Below are positions 43,812 to 52,936 of a DNA stretch of 64,000 nucleotides, one piece after another (the stretch's first letter is position 1; each line of letters begins with the position of its first letter). The translations under genes and the position numbers were made by a program. The stretch comes from JBDIAG01 sp963835085 (GTDB lineage Bacteria; Actinomycetota; Actinomycetes; Actinomycetales; CAWJMD01): positions 682,001 to 746,000 of the forward strand of contig CAWIED010000001.1 of the NCBI GenBank assembly GCA_963835085.1. The letters run 5' to 3'. The notes beneath the pieces are model-generated. The model was given only the letters and a program-made list of their open reading frames with translations, did no database searches and had not been told where the DNA came from.

Positions 43812-45836
43812 TCAGCCGATGTCGCGTGCCGTACGCTGCAGCGTCTCCAACCAGGTGCGGCGGGCCGCCAGTGCTTGCTCGGCCTCGGCGATGCGCCGGG
43901 CATCCCCACGCTGGCGTGCTGTGGCCAGGTCGGCCTCTAGTCCGGCGATGGCGTCGCGCAACTGCCCCAGGGCGCCCTCGGTGCGGGCCTTCGTCTCCGG
44001 GTTGGAACGCTTCCAGCGCTCGTCTTCGCGGTCGCGAACGGCCTGCTCCACGGCCTTGAGCCGGCGCTCCACGCGCTGCACGTCGGCGCGAGGCACCTTG
44101 CCCGCTGATTCCCACCGTTCCTGGATGGAGCGCAGGGCCGACTTGGCCGCACGCAGATCCTTGATCGGCAGCAACGCCTCGGCTTCGGACAGCAGCTTCT
44201 CCTTGACCTCGAGGTTGGCCGTGAGCTCGGCGTCGGTCTTGGCGTTGTCGGCGCCCCGTGCGGCGAAGAACACGTCTTGTGCCGCCCGGAACCGCGCCCA
44301 CAGAGCATCGTCGTCCTTGCGACCGGCTCGACCGGCCTGCTTCCACCGGTCGAGGAGCTGCCGGTAGGCGATGCTGGTTCCGGCCCAGTCGGTCGACGAC
44401 GAGAGTGCCTCGGCCTCGGCGATCAGCTTCTCCTTGGACGACTTCGCCTCGCTGTGTTCGTGGTGCAACTGCGCGAAGTGGTGACGGCGAGCGCGGTCGA
44501 ACGTGGTGCGCGCGTGGCTGAACGTGTGCCACAACTCGTCCTCGACCGGCTTGTCGAGCTTCACACCATCGCGCTGCTCCGTCTTCCACTGCTCGAAGAG
44601 CGTGACCATCCGTTCGGTGGCCTGCTTCCACTGCATCCGCTTGACGTCCGTGCCGGCAATCTGCTCCGCCTCGTGCACCAGCGCCGCCCGCGCCACCTGT
44701 GCCTGCGCCTTGGCTTCGGCCCGCTCGGCCTCCACTGCGGCACGACGCTCCGCGAGGCCGCCTTCAAGACTCTCCAGGCGCTTTGCCAGCCCCTCGAGGT
44801 CACCGACCACGGCGGCTTCGGACAACTGCTCGCGCACCGAGCGCAATTCCTTGGTGATCTCCTTGACGGGAGCGTTGGGCATGCCCATCCGCTGCTCGGC
44901 GAGATCGATCAGACCGGCCAGCTCATCGAACTTGCGACCGTAGTACGACAGCGCCTCGGCGTGCGGCGCATTCGGGTACGAGCCGACGAACCGCTCGCCC
45001 CCTTCCGCCGCTGCATCCTTGACGAAGACGCTGCCGTCGTCGCCGACGCGTCCCCACGGGGTCGGATCCGAGGGCGCCGCCACAGGTACAGCCTCCGGTG
45101 CCGCCGGTCGGGGCGCTCCAGCACTGGGCCGCGGGCCGGGCCGGGGCGCCGGCCGAGGACGACCTCCCGCCGATCGCCCACCCGGACGGCCTGGTTGGCC
45201 AGGACGTGCTTGACCCTGTCTGGGCCCCTGGCCCGGACGTCCCGACTGGCCGTTGCGGCCCTTCTCGGCACGCTCCTGGGCCGGCGCTGCTGCGATGCCC
45301 TTTGCTGCGGACGCCTGGCCGGCCTCAGGTGCCGTCGCTGGCGATCCAGTTGCCTCCGGCCTTGGGGTTGCCGCTTCGGAGTCTGGTGCTGCGGTTGCGG
45401 CGTCTGGCGTTGCGGCTTCGGACGCGAGTGGTGTCCCTTGCGAGACGGGTGCCGCGGCTTCGGGGTCGGAGGCTGTGGCTTCGGACACGGTCGCCTCGGA
45501 CTCGGGCGCCGCTGCGGACTCCAACGCCACCTCGTACTCCGGCGCTGCCTCGGACGCGGCGGCATCGCTCACACCCACTGCACCCGAGTCGGCCGCTGAC
45601 GCCCAGGCGGAATCGCTTGCAGCAGAAGACGCCTCGGGCGCCACATCCACTGCGTCGCTACCGTCCGCCGTGATGTCACCGGCCTCGCTGACAGCCGGAG
45701 GCTCGTCGGCAGCAGGTTCGACGACGGCAACGGCAGTCCTCGACTCCGAGACATCTGATGCCTCGGTGCTCAGGTTAGGGTCCGTGGCCGCGCGGGCCTC
45801 GTCCTCGGTCGGGTTGGGGTTCGGGTGGTCGGTCAC
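43812..45836 (-). CDS. DUF349-repeat protein with disordered N-terminus
   Basis: 674 residues. Residues 1-250 are rich in Ala, Glu, Ser, Pro and Thr, then Gly/Pro/Arg (GQGPRQGQARPGQPGRPGG), and look disordered. From about residue 290 to the end there are three to four DUF349 units, helical repeats with W-x-RF patterns (LLDRWKQAGRAGRKDDDALWARFRAAQDVFFAAR; SIQERWESAGKVPRADVQRVERRL). The function of the family is not established. Start GTG 45836 overlaps the ppiB stop by four bases, so ppiB is the upstream partner of the same transcript. Confidence 0.88.
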   Translation of the reverse strand: MTDHPNPNPTEDEARAATDPNLSTEASDVSESRTAVAVVEPAADEPPAVSEAGDITADGSDAVDVAPEASSAASDSAWASAADSGAVGVSDAAASEAAPEYEVALESAAAPESEATVSEATASDPEAAAPVSQGTPLASEAATPDAATAAPDSEAATPRPEATGSPATAPEAGQASAAKGIAAAPAQERAEKGRNGQSGRPGQGPRQGQARPGQPGRPGGRSAGGRPRPAPRPGPRPSAGAPRPAAPEAVPVAAPSDPTPWGRVGDDGSVFVKDAAAEGGERFVGSYPNAPHAEALSYYGRKFDELAGLIDLAEQRMGMPNAPVKEITKELRSVREQLSEAAVVGDLEGLAKRLESLEGGLAERRAAVEAERAEAKAQAQVARAALVHEAEQIAGTDVKRMQWKQATERMVTLFEQWKTEQRDGVKLDKPVEDELWHTFSHARTTFDRARRHHFAQLHHEHSEAKSSKEKLIAEAEALSSSTDWAGTSIAYRQLLDRWKQAGRAGRKDDDALWARFRAAQDVFFAARGADNAKTDAELTANLEVKEKLLSEAEALLPIKDLRAAKSALRSIQERWESAGKVPRADVQRVERRLKAVEQAVRDREDERWKRSNPETKARTEGALGQLRDAIAGLEADLATARQRGDARRIAEAEQALAARRTWLETLQRTARDIG

Positions 45837-46624
45837 TGGACCTTCACTCCCTCGATCGAGATGGGCCGAGCGGGCTTCTGCCCGTCGGCGCTGGTTCCGC
45901 CATCGGCGACTTTCTGCACGACGTCGAGGCCACTGGTCACCGTGCCGAACACGGAGTATCCACCGGCGGAGTCAGCGGGGATCGTCGAGTCCTTGTAGAC
46001 GATGAAGAACTGCGATCCCTGGCTGTTGGCCTTGTCGGCTTGGCGGGCCATTGCCACGGTGCCTGCCTTGTAGACGTTGTTTGCGGGCGCGTTTTCCACC
46101 GGCCCCCACGAGTAGCCAGGCCCGCCGGTGCCCGTGGCCGTGGGGTCGCCGCACTGCAGCACGTAGATGCCCGACGTGGTGAGCCGATGGCACGAGGTGT
46201 TGTCGAAGAACTTGCTCTTGGCGAGCGTGACGAAGTTGGCCACCGATTGCGGGGCCTTGACGCCAGCGAGCTGCACGCTGATGTCACCGCACGACGTGCT
46301 GAAGGTCGCCGTCCACTCCCGGTTCTCGGCCGCGCTCTTCGCAGGCACGGTGCCCGAGGAGGGCTGGGGCCTGGGCGCGACAGACTTCGGCTGGCCGCAG
46401 GGATTGCTCGCCTTGTGCGTGGGTGTGGCAGCTTCCGTCGAGGAATTGTTCGGGTGCAGCGACAGCACGACCAACACCACAACCACGGCCACCGCCACGA
46501 GCCCGAGCACGATCGACGCGATCATCCGAGCCCGGCGCGCGCGTGCAGCCTTTGTGGCCTGGCGCGACTGCCAGTTTGCGTAGCGCCGCCGCGCATACTC
46601 GCGCTGTCGCTTGCTCGCAGACAC
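45833..46624 (-). CDS. ppiB: Membrane-anchored cyclophilin-type peptidyl-prolyl isomerase
   Basis: 263 residues. A basic N-terminus (SASKRQREYARRRYANWQSRQ) is followed by one membrane helix at about 34-55 (IASIVLGLVAVAVVVVLVVLSL) and a Pro/Ser linker; the cyclophilin domain fills residues 100-263 (FSTSCGDISVQLAG, FFDNTSCHRL, GSQFFIVYKDS, SVFGTVTSGLDVV). It lies between relA and the MBL-hisS pair as Rv2582 (ppiB) does in M. tuberculosis. It should assist folding of exported proteins. GTG 46624 has TGGAGG five bases before it; the longer open frame to 46807 lacks one. Confidence 0.93.
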   Translation of the reverse strand: MSASKRQREYARRRYANWQSRQATKAARARRARMIASIVLGLVAVAVVVVLVVLSLHPNNSSTEAATPTHKASNPCGQPKSVAPRPQPSSGTVPAKSAAENREWTATFSTSCGDISVQLAGVKAPQSVANFVTLAKSKFFDNTSCHRLTTSGIYVLQCGDPTATGTGGPGYSWGPVENAPANNVYKAGTVAMARQADKANSQGSQFFIVYKDSTIPADSAGGYSVFGTVTSGLDVVQKVADGGTSADGQKPARPISIEGVKVQ

Positions 46625-46775
46625 GGTGACCTCCAGGTCGGGTGACCGAAGCGCCATGGCGGGGCGCCCGGTGAAGGGGAAACGCTGGCACAGTCTAGAG
46701 GTCTTGGTGCAGAACCGGGTCGCTTCCCTGCAAAGTTGGTCGATATCGGGCTGATCGACACAGCTGGCCACCTCG

Positions 46776-46836
46776 AACTGTGACGTTCTTCCCGTGATCG
46801 TCACCATAGTGGTGACCGCTGGGCGACTAACGTGAG
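46776..46836 (+). repeat. Dispersed 61-bp palindromic repeat, copy D
   Basis: AACTGT to ACGTGAG, centre GTCACCA...TGGTGACC. It lies in the divergent promoter region between ppiB and the MBL-hydrolase gene, ending 36 bases before the latter's start. Confidence 0.75.
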
Positions 46837-46872
46837 GGTTCGGCGCCGATCACACATCGCTACCCTCAACGG

Positions 46873-47577
46873 GTGTTCGTGACTGGATTCCCCGCGCAGG
46901 CCTTCGACACCAACTGCTACATCGTCGCCCCGGGCGAGGGGGAGGAGTGCGTGGTCGTCGACCCCGGCATCGGCGTGCTCGACAACCTCGCCACGGTGCT
47001 GCGCGAATACCGGCTCCGGCCGGCCGCGGTACTCCTGACCCACGGCCATCTCGATCACGTCTACTCGGTGACGCCGGTATGCCAGTCGAACAACGTGCCC
47101 GCCCTTATCCACCACGACGACGCCTACCGGCTCGCCGACCCCATCGCCACGCTCGACCCCTCGCTGGTGCGCATGCTGGAGTCGCAGTTCGGCACCAAGG
47201 CCACCTGGACCGAGCCGTCCGACGTGCGCCAGGTCGCGGGCAACGAGCGGCTCGATCTGGCCGGGCTTGCCTTCGACGTACTGCATGCGCCCGGACATAC
47301 CGAAGGCTCGGTGATGTTCTCGCTGGCCCAGGTGCCCTCCGGCGTGTCAGGCGCCACGGAAGAGCTGACGAGCACCGTGTTCACCGGAGACGTGATCTTC
47401 GCCGGCAGCATCGGTCGCACTGACCTGCCTGGAGGTTCGCACGAGGCGATGCTCACCTCGTTGCGCGACGTCGTGCTGCCCCTTGACGACGGTTCCCTGT
47501 TGCTTCCCGGCCACGGCCCGGCCACCACGATGGCCCGCGAGCGCCGTGCCAACCCCTATCTGAACGAGGTGTCCTGA
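46873..47577 (+). CDS. Metallo-beta-lactamase-fold hydrolase (glyoxalase II-like)
   Basis: 234 residues. Zinc ligands: HGHLDH (57-62), the histidine in APGHTEGS, the Asp in FTGDVIFAGSIGRTDLPGGS and the final His in LLPGHGPATTM. The family hydrolyses thioesters such as S-lactoyl conjugates; the partner thiol in actinomycetes would be mycothiol, which is inference. It sits three bases before hisS, as Rv2581c does. Confidence 0.92.
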   Translation: MFVTGFPAQAFDTNCYIVAPGEGEECVVVDPGIGVLDNLATVLREYRLRPAAVLLTHGHLDHVYSVTPVCQSNNVPALIHHDDAYRLADPIATLDPSLVRMLESQFGTKATWTEPSDVRQVAGNERLDLAGLAFDVLHAPGHTEGSVMFSLAQVPSGVSGATEELTSTVFTGDVIFAGSIGRTDLPGGSHEAMLTSLRDVVLPLDDGSLLLPGHGPATTMARERRANPYLNEVS

Positions 47578-47580
47578 ACC

Positions 47581-48927
47581 ATGGCCAGAGTGACCCCGAT
47601 CTCGGGCTTTCCCGAGTGGAGCCCGGCCCAGCGGCTCGTAGAGCTACAGGTGATCGACGAGCTCCGCCGGGTCTTCGAACTGCACGGGTTCGCCAACATC
47701 GAGACCCGCGCGGTCGAGACGCTCGAGCAACTGCTGCGCAAGGGTGAGATCGACAAAGAGGTGTACGGCGTCCGGCGATTGGCCGGTGACCCTGCGGCGG
47801 CGAGTGAACCGTCCAAGGATCTTGCCCTGCACTTCGACCTCACCGTGCCCTTCGCGCGCTACGTGCTGGAGAACGCGGGCACCTTGCAGTTTCCGTTCCG
47901 GCGTTACCAGATCCAGAAGGTCTGGCGCGGCGAGCGACCCCAGGAGGGCCGGTATCGGGAGTTCGCGCAGGCCGACATCGACGTGGTCGACCGCGACGGC
48001 CTGTCGTTCCACTACGAGGTGGAACTGCCGCTCGTGATGGCGCGCGCGTTCGCCGGTCTGCGCCGGCTCGGGCTGCCCGAGATGACGATCCGCGTCAACA
48101 ACCGCAAGCTCGCCGAGGGGTTCTACCGCGGCCTGGGTGTGGAGCAGCCGGCCGAGGTGCTGCGGGCGGTCGACAAGCTCGACAAGATCGGGCCCGGACG
48201 CGTGGCCGTCGAGCTCGAAGCCCTCGGCCTCAGCGCCGACAGTGCCCGAAAGTGCTTGCAACTGGCGGAGATTCGCGGCGTGGACGAGTCCTTCGTCGAC
48301 TCCGTGCGAGCGCTCGGCGTTGCGCATGAGCAGCTGGACGAGGGCCTCGATGAGCTGCGGCAGGTGGTCGCCACCGCCGCCCGCACGGCGCCCGGCGCGC
48401 TGGTGGCCGACCTGTCGATCGCCCGTGGGCTCGACTACTACACGGGCACCGTCTACGAGACGACCATGCGCGGCTACGAGGCGTTCGGCTCGGCCTGCTC
48501 GGGCGGTCGGTATGACGCCCTCGCGAGCGACGGCAAGACGACCTACCCCGGCGTGGGCATCTCTTTCGGACTCACCCGAGTCCTCGGGTTGCTCTTCGGA
48601 CGAGGGCTGACGGCCACTCGGTCCGTGCCCACGTGCGTGTTGGTCGCGCTCGCCCACGACGACGAGCGAGCCTCGGCCGAGGCCGCTGCGGACACTCTGC
48701 GCGACCGCGGAATCTCCGCTCTCGTGGCACCCACCGCCGACAAGTTCGGCAAACAACTGCGTTTCGCCGACCGTCGCGGCATTCCCTTTGTGCTCTTCCC
48801 CGGCGTCGAGGGGGTCAAGGAGGCCGAGCTGAAGGACCTCCGTTCGGGTGAGCAGATCCCGGTTGACCTGAACTCCTGGCAGCCTTCGGCCGAAGATGGC
48901 AGTCCCGGGGTGGTGCTGCCAGGCTGA
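47581..48927 (+). CDS. hisS: Histidyl-tRNA synthetase
   Basis: 448 residues. Class II core with LHFDLTVPFARYV, FPFRRYQIQKVWRGERPQEGRYREFAQADIDVV (motif 2), LSIARGLDYYTGTVYE (the histidine-specific stretch) and GVGISFGLTRVLGLLF (motif 3), then an anticodon-binding domain (TCVLVALAHDDERASAEAAADTLRDRGIS). Charges tRNA-His. Coupled closely to the MBL gene before it. Confidence 0.96.
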   Translation: MARVTPISGFPEWSPAQRLVELQVIDELRRVFELHGFANIETRAVETLEQLLRKGEIDKEVYGVRRLAGDPAAASEPSKDLALHFDLTVPFARYVLENAGTLQFPFRRYQIQKVWRGERPQEGRYREFAQADIDVVDRDGLSFHYEVELPLVMARAFAGLRRLGLPEMTIRVNNRKLAEGFYRGLGVEQPAEVLRAVDKLDKIGPGRVAVELEALGLSADSARKCLQLAEIRGVDESFVDSVRALGVAHEQLDEGLDELRQVVATAARTAPGALVADLSIARGLDYYTGTVYETTMRGYEAFGSACSGGRYDALASDGKTTYPGVGISFGLTRVLGLLFGRGLTATRSVPTCVLVALAHDDERASAEAAADTLRDRGISALVAPTADKFGKQLRFADRRGIPFVLFPGVEGVKEAELKDLRSGEQIPVDLNSWQPSAEDGSPGVVLPG

Positions 48928-49097
48928 GACTTGCACGCCAGTCGGGACGTCCGCCGGCAGCTCGGGGTCGTGCGGCCGTCGGTTCCAGTGAACGTTGTCC
49001 CGTTATCTGGTGCTTCGTTTGTGCGAATGATGAGAAGTTGCGATCTGAGGTAATGGCCTGGATCGACTAGGCACGGGTGCAGAGGGGAGTCATCACG

Positions 49098-50045
49098 TTG
49101 GGCGCGTCAGCGCAGGAGCTAGGAGACGTCGTCGTTGACCCCCGCAAGCAGCCCGGGAAAAGCCTCGAGCCGGAGACTGACCCCCTGGCCGAATACGTGG
49201 CCGAGGTGGTCACCGATCTGGGTGTGCAGCTGCGCTACCCAGACCGGCGCGGCGACGGTCAACTGCATCCGGTGGTGCTGCGGCGACGTGCGCAGGCCCT
49301 GATCCGGCTCGATCCGCTGCCGGTCGTCGCACGAGTGGCCAACTGGACGGCCTCCGTGCGCGAACAGCCGTCCGCCAATCTCGCCGTGGAGGTCGCCCTC
49401 AGTCGCTGGGCCGCCGAGCACGGGGCGCGGGTACCGGTGCCGCTGGTCGGGCACATGGCCGGTCCGCATACCGACGAGAACATCACTTTCACCCTCTGGC
49501 CCGTGCGGGCGGAGGGTGCCGGGCTCAGCGATCCGGGCCTGGCCGGGCGCGCCTTGGCCGAGCTGCACGTCGCGCTCGCACGTTTCCCCGGCGAGCTGCC
49601 CGGCCCCGAACCCATTGCCGCCGACGCGAATCGGGCCATGATGCTGCTCGCGCGCATGGGCATCCTCGATGCCGAAGAGGCCATGCTCGTCGCCGACGAG
49701 TGTCGCGAGCTCTTGGCCGAGTTCAAGGCCGTCCTCGCCGGATTGCCGGCGGAACGGATGGTGCCCCTGCACGGCGACTCTCACCCGGGTAACGCGTCCG
49801 TGGTCGAGGGGCGGGTCACCTGGTTCGACCTCGAAGACGCCTGGCGCGGACCCGTCGAATGGGACGTGGCCGTGCTCGCCTCCTCGGCTCGCTGGCAGAC
49901 GGAACGACAGCGCGAACTCGTCGTGCGGCAGTACAGCGCGGCCGCCGAGCTCGAGCTCGACAAGGACGTCCTGGCTGCCTGCCGTCGACTGCGCAACGCC
50001 CAGGCCGAGGCCTGGGGCGCACTCGCCGAGGCCGTCGCGTCCTGA
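49098..50045 (+). CDS. Aminoglycoside-phosphotransferase-fold protein
   Basis: About 315 residues from TTG 49098 (AGGGGAG nine bases before); GTG 49077 in the same frame is possible. The kinase-like catalytic residues are visible: PLHGDSHPGNASV (Brenner motif) and VTWFDLEDAWRGPVEWDVA (magnesium-binding DxD-like stretch). The ATP-binding N-lobe is poorly conserved. Proteins of this fold phosphorylate antibiotics, choline, maltose or other small molecules; the substrate is unknown. It stands alone between hisS and aspS. Confidence 0.8.
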   Translation: MGASAQELGDVVVDPRKQPGKSLEPETDPLAEYVAEVVTDLGVQLRYPDRRGDGQLHPVVLRRRAQALIRLDPLPVVARVANWTASVREQPSANLAVEVALSRWAAEHGARVPVPLVGHMAGPHTDENITFTLWPVRAEGAGLSDPGLAGRALAELHVALARFPGELPGPEPIAADANRAMMLLARMGILDAEEAMLVADECRELLAEFKAVLAGLPAERMVPLHGDSHPGNASVVEGRVTWFDLEDAWRGPVEWDVAVLASSARWQTERQRELVVRQYSAAAELELDKDVLAACRRLRNAQAEAWGALAEAVAS

Positions 50046-50210
50046 CTGGCTTTCCTCTAGGGAAGGCTCCTTCACCGCCGAGCGCATGGCGTGGGCAATC
50101 TCATCCCAGGTTTCGCCCGCCGCAACGTTGCGAGATCTCGGCAGACGGCGGTCCGGACCCACCCGTAGGATCGTCTCCGTTCATTGACGCGTTATCCGGA
50201 AGGACCCCCT

Positions 50211-51980
50211 GTGCTGCGCACTCACCTGGCCGGCTCGCTGCGCGCGAGCGACGAAGGCTCCACCGTGACCCTTGCGGGGTGGGTGGCCAGCCGACGCGAC
50301 CACGGGGGAGTGGCCTTCCTCGATCTGCGCGACGCATCCGGCGTCTGCCAGGTCGTCGTCCGCGACGAATCGGTCGCGCACCGCCTGCGCAACGAGTACT
50401 GCCTGTTGGTGACGGGAGTCGTGGGCCTTCGTCCCGAGGGCAACGCCAACGACGCGTTGCCGACGGGTCAGATCGAGGTGGTCGCCGAGCACGTCGAGGT
50501 GCTCAACCCGTCCGTCCCCTTGCCGTTCCAGCTCGACGACCATGTCGAGGTCGGCGAAGAGGCCCGGCTCAAGTACCGCTACCTCGACCTGCGGCGGACG
50601 GCTCCCGGCAAGGCGATCAGGCTACGGTCGGCTGTGAACCGCGCGGCGCGGGCCGTGCTCGACGCTGAAGACTTCGTCGAGATCGAGACCCCCACCCTCA
50701 CCCGTTCGACGCCTGAGGGCGCCCGCGACTTCCTGGTGCCCGCACGACTGTCGCCCGGCTCGTGGTACGCCCTGCCGCAGAGCCCGCAGCTCTTCAAGCA
50801 GTTGCTCATGGTGGCCGGCATGGAGCGCTACTACCAGATCGCGCGCTGCTATCGCGACGAAGACTTCCGCGCCGACCGACAGCCGGAGTTCACCCAGCTC
50901 GACATCGAGATGTCGTTCGTGACGCAGGACGACGTGATCGCCATCGCCGAGCAGATCGTCGCGGCCTTGTGGAAGCTGATCGACGTCGACCTCCCCCTTC
51001 CCATTCAGCGTATGCCGTATGCGGAGGCCATGGCCAGGTACGGCTCCGACAAGCCCGACCTGCGGTTCGGTGTCGAACTCACCGACTGCACAGGCTTTTT
51101 CGCCGACACGTCGTTTCGGGTGTTCCAGGCGCCGTACGTCGGTGCGGTCGTCATGCCCGGTGGCGGGTCGCAACCACGCCGGCAGTTCGACGCCTGGCAG
51201 GAGTGGGCAAAGCAGCGTGGCGCAAAGGGTCTCGCCTACGTGACCGTCGCCGACGACGGCACGCTGGGCGGCCCGGTTGCCAAGAACCTTTCGGAGACAG
51301 AGGTTTCCGGCCTCGCGGCGCACGTCGGCGCCAAGCCCGGAGATTGCGTGTTCTTCGGTGCCGGTGAGCCCAAGTCGTCGCGAGCGCTGCTCGGTGCTGC
51401 TCGCAACGAGATCGCCAAGCGGTGCGGACTCATCGACGAGAGCCAGTGGTCGTTCCTGTGGGTGGTCGACGCCCCGCTGCTCGAACCCGCCTCCGAGGCC
51501 GTTGCCGCCGGTGACGTCGCGGTGGGAGCAGGAGCCTGGACGGCCGTGCACCACGCCTTCACGTCGCCCAAGCCCGAATACCTCGACCGACTCGAGTCGG
51601 CCCCGGGCGAGGTGCTGGCGAACGCCTACGACATCGTCTGCAACGGCAACGAGATCGGCGGCGGGTCGATCCGTATCCACCGCCGCGACGTGCAGGAGCG
51701 GGTGTTCGCGCTCATGGGCATCGACGCCGAGCAGGCGCAGGAGAAGTTCGGGTTCCTCCTCGAGGCGTTCGCGTTCGGCGCACCCCCGCACGGCGGGATC
51801 GCGTTCGGCTGGGACCGGGTCTGCGCTCTGCTCGCCGGTGCAGACTCCATCCGCGACGTCATCGCGTTCCCCAAGTCGGGCGGCGGCTACGACCCGCTCA
51901 CCCAGGCCCCCGCGCCCATCACGATCCAGCAGCGCCGTGAGGCAGGGGTGGACGCCAAGCCCAAGGACTCAAAGGCGTAA
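50211..51980 (+). CDS. aspS: Aspartyl-tRNA synthetase
   Basis: 589 residues. N-terminal OB fold (VTLAGWVASRRDHGGVAFLDLRDASGVCQVV), class II core with FVEIETPTLTRSTPEGARDFLVP, YYQIARCYRDEDFRADRQPEFTQLDIEMSFV (motif 2), the bacterial GAD insertion, and FGAPPHGGIAFGWDRVCALLAG (motif 3). Charges tRNA-Asp and perhaps tRNA-Asn, as in many actinomycetes lacking AsnRS. GTG 50211 has GAAGGA six bases upstream. Confidence 0.96.
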   Translation: MLRTHLAGSLRASDEGSTVTLAGWVASRRDHGGVAFLDLRDASGVCQVVVRDESVAHRLRNEYCLLVTGVVGLRPEGNANDALPTGQIEVVAEHVEVLNPSVPLPFQLDDHVEVGEEARLKYRYLDLRRTAPGKAIRLRSAVNRAARAVLDAEDFVEIETPTLTRSTPEGARDFLVPARLSPGSWYALPQSPQLFKQLLMVAGMERYYQIARCYRDEDFRADRQPEFTQLDIEMSFVTQDDVIAIAEQIVAALWKLIDVDLPLPIQRMPYAEAMARYGSDKPDLRFGVELTDCTGFFADTSFRVFQAPYVGAVVMPGGGSQPRRQFDAWQEWAKQRGAKGLAYVTVADDGTLGGPVAKNLSETEVSGLAAHVGAKPGDCVFFGAGEPKSSRALLGAARNEIAKRCGLIDESQWSFLWVVDAPLLEPASEAVAAGDVAVGAGAWTAVHHAFTSPKPEYLDRLESAPGEVLANAYDIVCNGNEIGGGSIRIHRRDVQERVFALMGIDAEQAQEKFGFLLEAFAFGAPPHGGIAFGWDRVCALLAGADSIRDVIAFPKSGGGYDPLTQAPAPITIQQRREAGVDAKPKDSKA

Positions 51981-52132
51981 GGGCGCGCGTCTCTCTCGTG
52001 AGGCCGAGTTGGCCAGCGTGCGGGCCGTCTACAACGCGAGGGAGCCACCCGGTCGATGCGTAGGCCCACCAGGTCGCGCGGAAGTCGATAGTCCTTCGGA
52101 ATATCCCCCGTGCCGAGGCGCTTGGAGCAGCC

Positions 52133-52846
52133 ATGAAGATCGAGATCTGGTCGGACGTCGTGTGCCCGTTCTGCTACATCGGAGAGCGTCATCTTGCGCT
52201 CGCTCTCGAAGACTTCGCGCACCGCGCCGACGTCGAGATCGTTCCCCGTAGCTTCGAGCTCGACCCGTCAGCCCCCCGCGACTCCACCGTGCCGCTGGCG
52301 CAGGCGTTGGCGGCCAAGTTCGGCACGACCGCCGCTCAGGTGAGTTCCATGCAGGAGGGCATCGCCGCCCGCGCGCAAGCCGTCGGGTTGGAGTTCGACA
52401 CTAGTGAGGCCACGCACGCCAACACCTTCGACGCGCACCGCCTCGTGCACTATGCGGCAAGCAAGGGGCTCGGCACCGAGCTGATGTACGTCCTCATGAA
52501 CGCCTACTTCGCCCACGGTCTGATCGTGTCCGACCATGACTCCCTGGCTCGCCTCGCTGTCGGTGTGGGCCTGCCGGAAGACGGCGTCCGGGCCGTTCTG
52601 GGCTCGGATGACTTCGCCGACGCGGTCCGTGCCGATATCAACCGCGCTCGCGCGACGGGCGTCAACGGGGTGCCGTTCTTCGTCTTCGACGAGACGTATG
52701 CAGTCTCCGGCGCCCAGCCCGTCGAGGCCTTTCGGCAGGTACTCGACGAGGTCTGGCTCAAGACCCACCCGGTGCAGCTGATCGTCGAGGCAGACGAGCT
52801 GTGCACGGACGGTGCCTGCGCGGTACCGCAGACTCAGCGCGCCTGA
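52133..52846 (+). CDS. DsbA-family (FrnE-like) oxidoreductase
   Basis: 237 residues. The thioredoxin-fold active site is C11-P-F-C14 in WSDVVCPFCYIGERHL; the helical insertion and the cis-proline loop GVNGVPFFVFDETYAVSGAQP are typical of FrnE-like proteins, which are cytosolic dithiol oxidoreductases or isomerases. No signal peptide. Single gene ending at a strong terminator. Confidence 0.92.
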   Translation: MKIEIWSDVVCPFCYIGERHLALALEDFAHRADVEIVPRSFELDPSAPRDSTVPLAQALAAKFGTTAAQVSSMQEGIAARAQAVGLEFDTSEATHANTFDAHRLVHYAASKGLGTELMYVLMNAYFAHGLIVSDHDSLARLAVGVGLPEDGVRAVLGSDDFADAVRADINRARATGVNGVPFFVFDETYAVSGAQPVEAFRQVLDEVWLKTHPVQLIVEADELCTDGACAVPQTQRA

Positions 52847-52884
52847 CGAACAGCGCTTCGCGCTCTCCTGGGCCCGAAGAACTT

Positions 52885-52919
52885 GAACCCCTCGAACCGA
52901 CTGTTGGTTCGAGGGGTTC
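52885..52919. terminator. Bidirectional terminator hairpin
   Basis: Arms 52885-52897 and 52907-52919 (GAACCCCTCGAAC / GTTCGAGGGGTTC) pair perfectly over 13 bases with a 9-base loop, between the converging DsbA-like and MmpL genes. Confidence 0.75.
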
Positions 52920-52936
52920 CGCGCACCTCGGCAGCC

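Noticed and set aside
45253..46005. 250-codon plus-strand frame opposite the DUF349 gene's N-terminus
   Set aside because: It mirrors the Ala/Ser-rich disordered region of the DUF349 gene and crosses into ppiB antisense; a low-complexity shadow.
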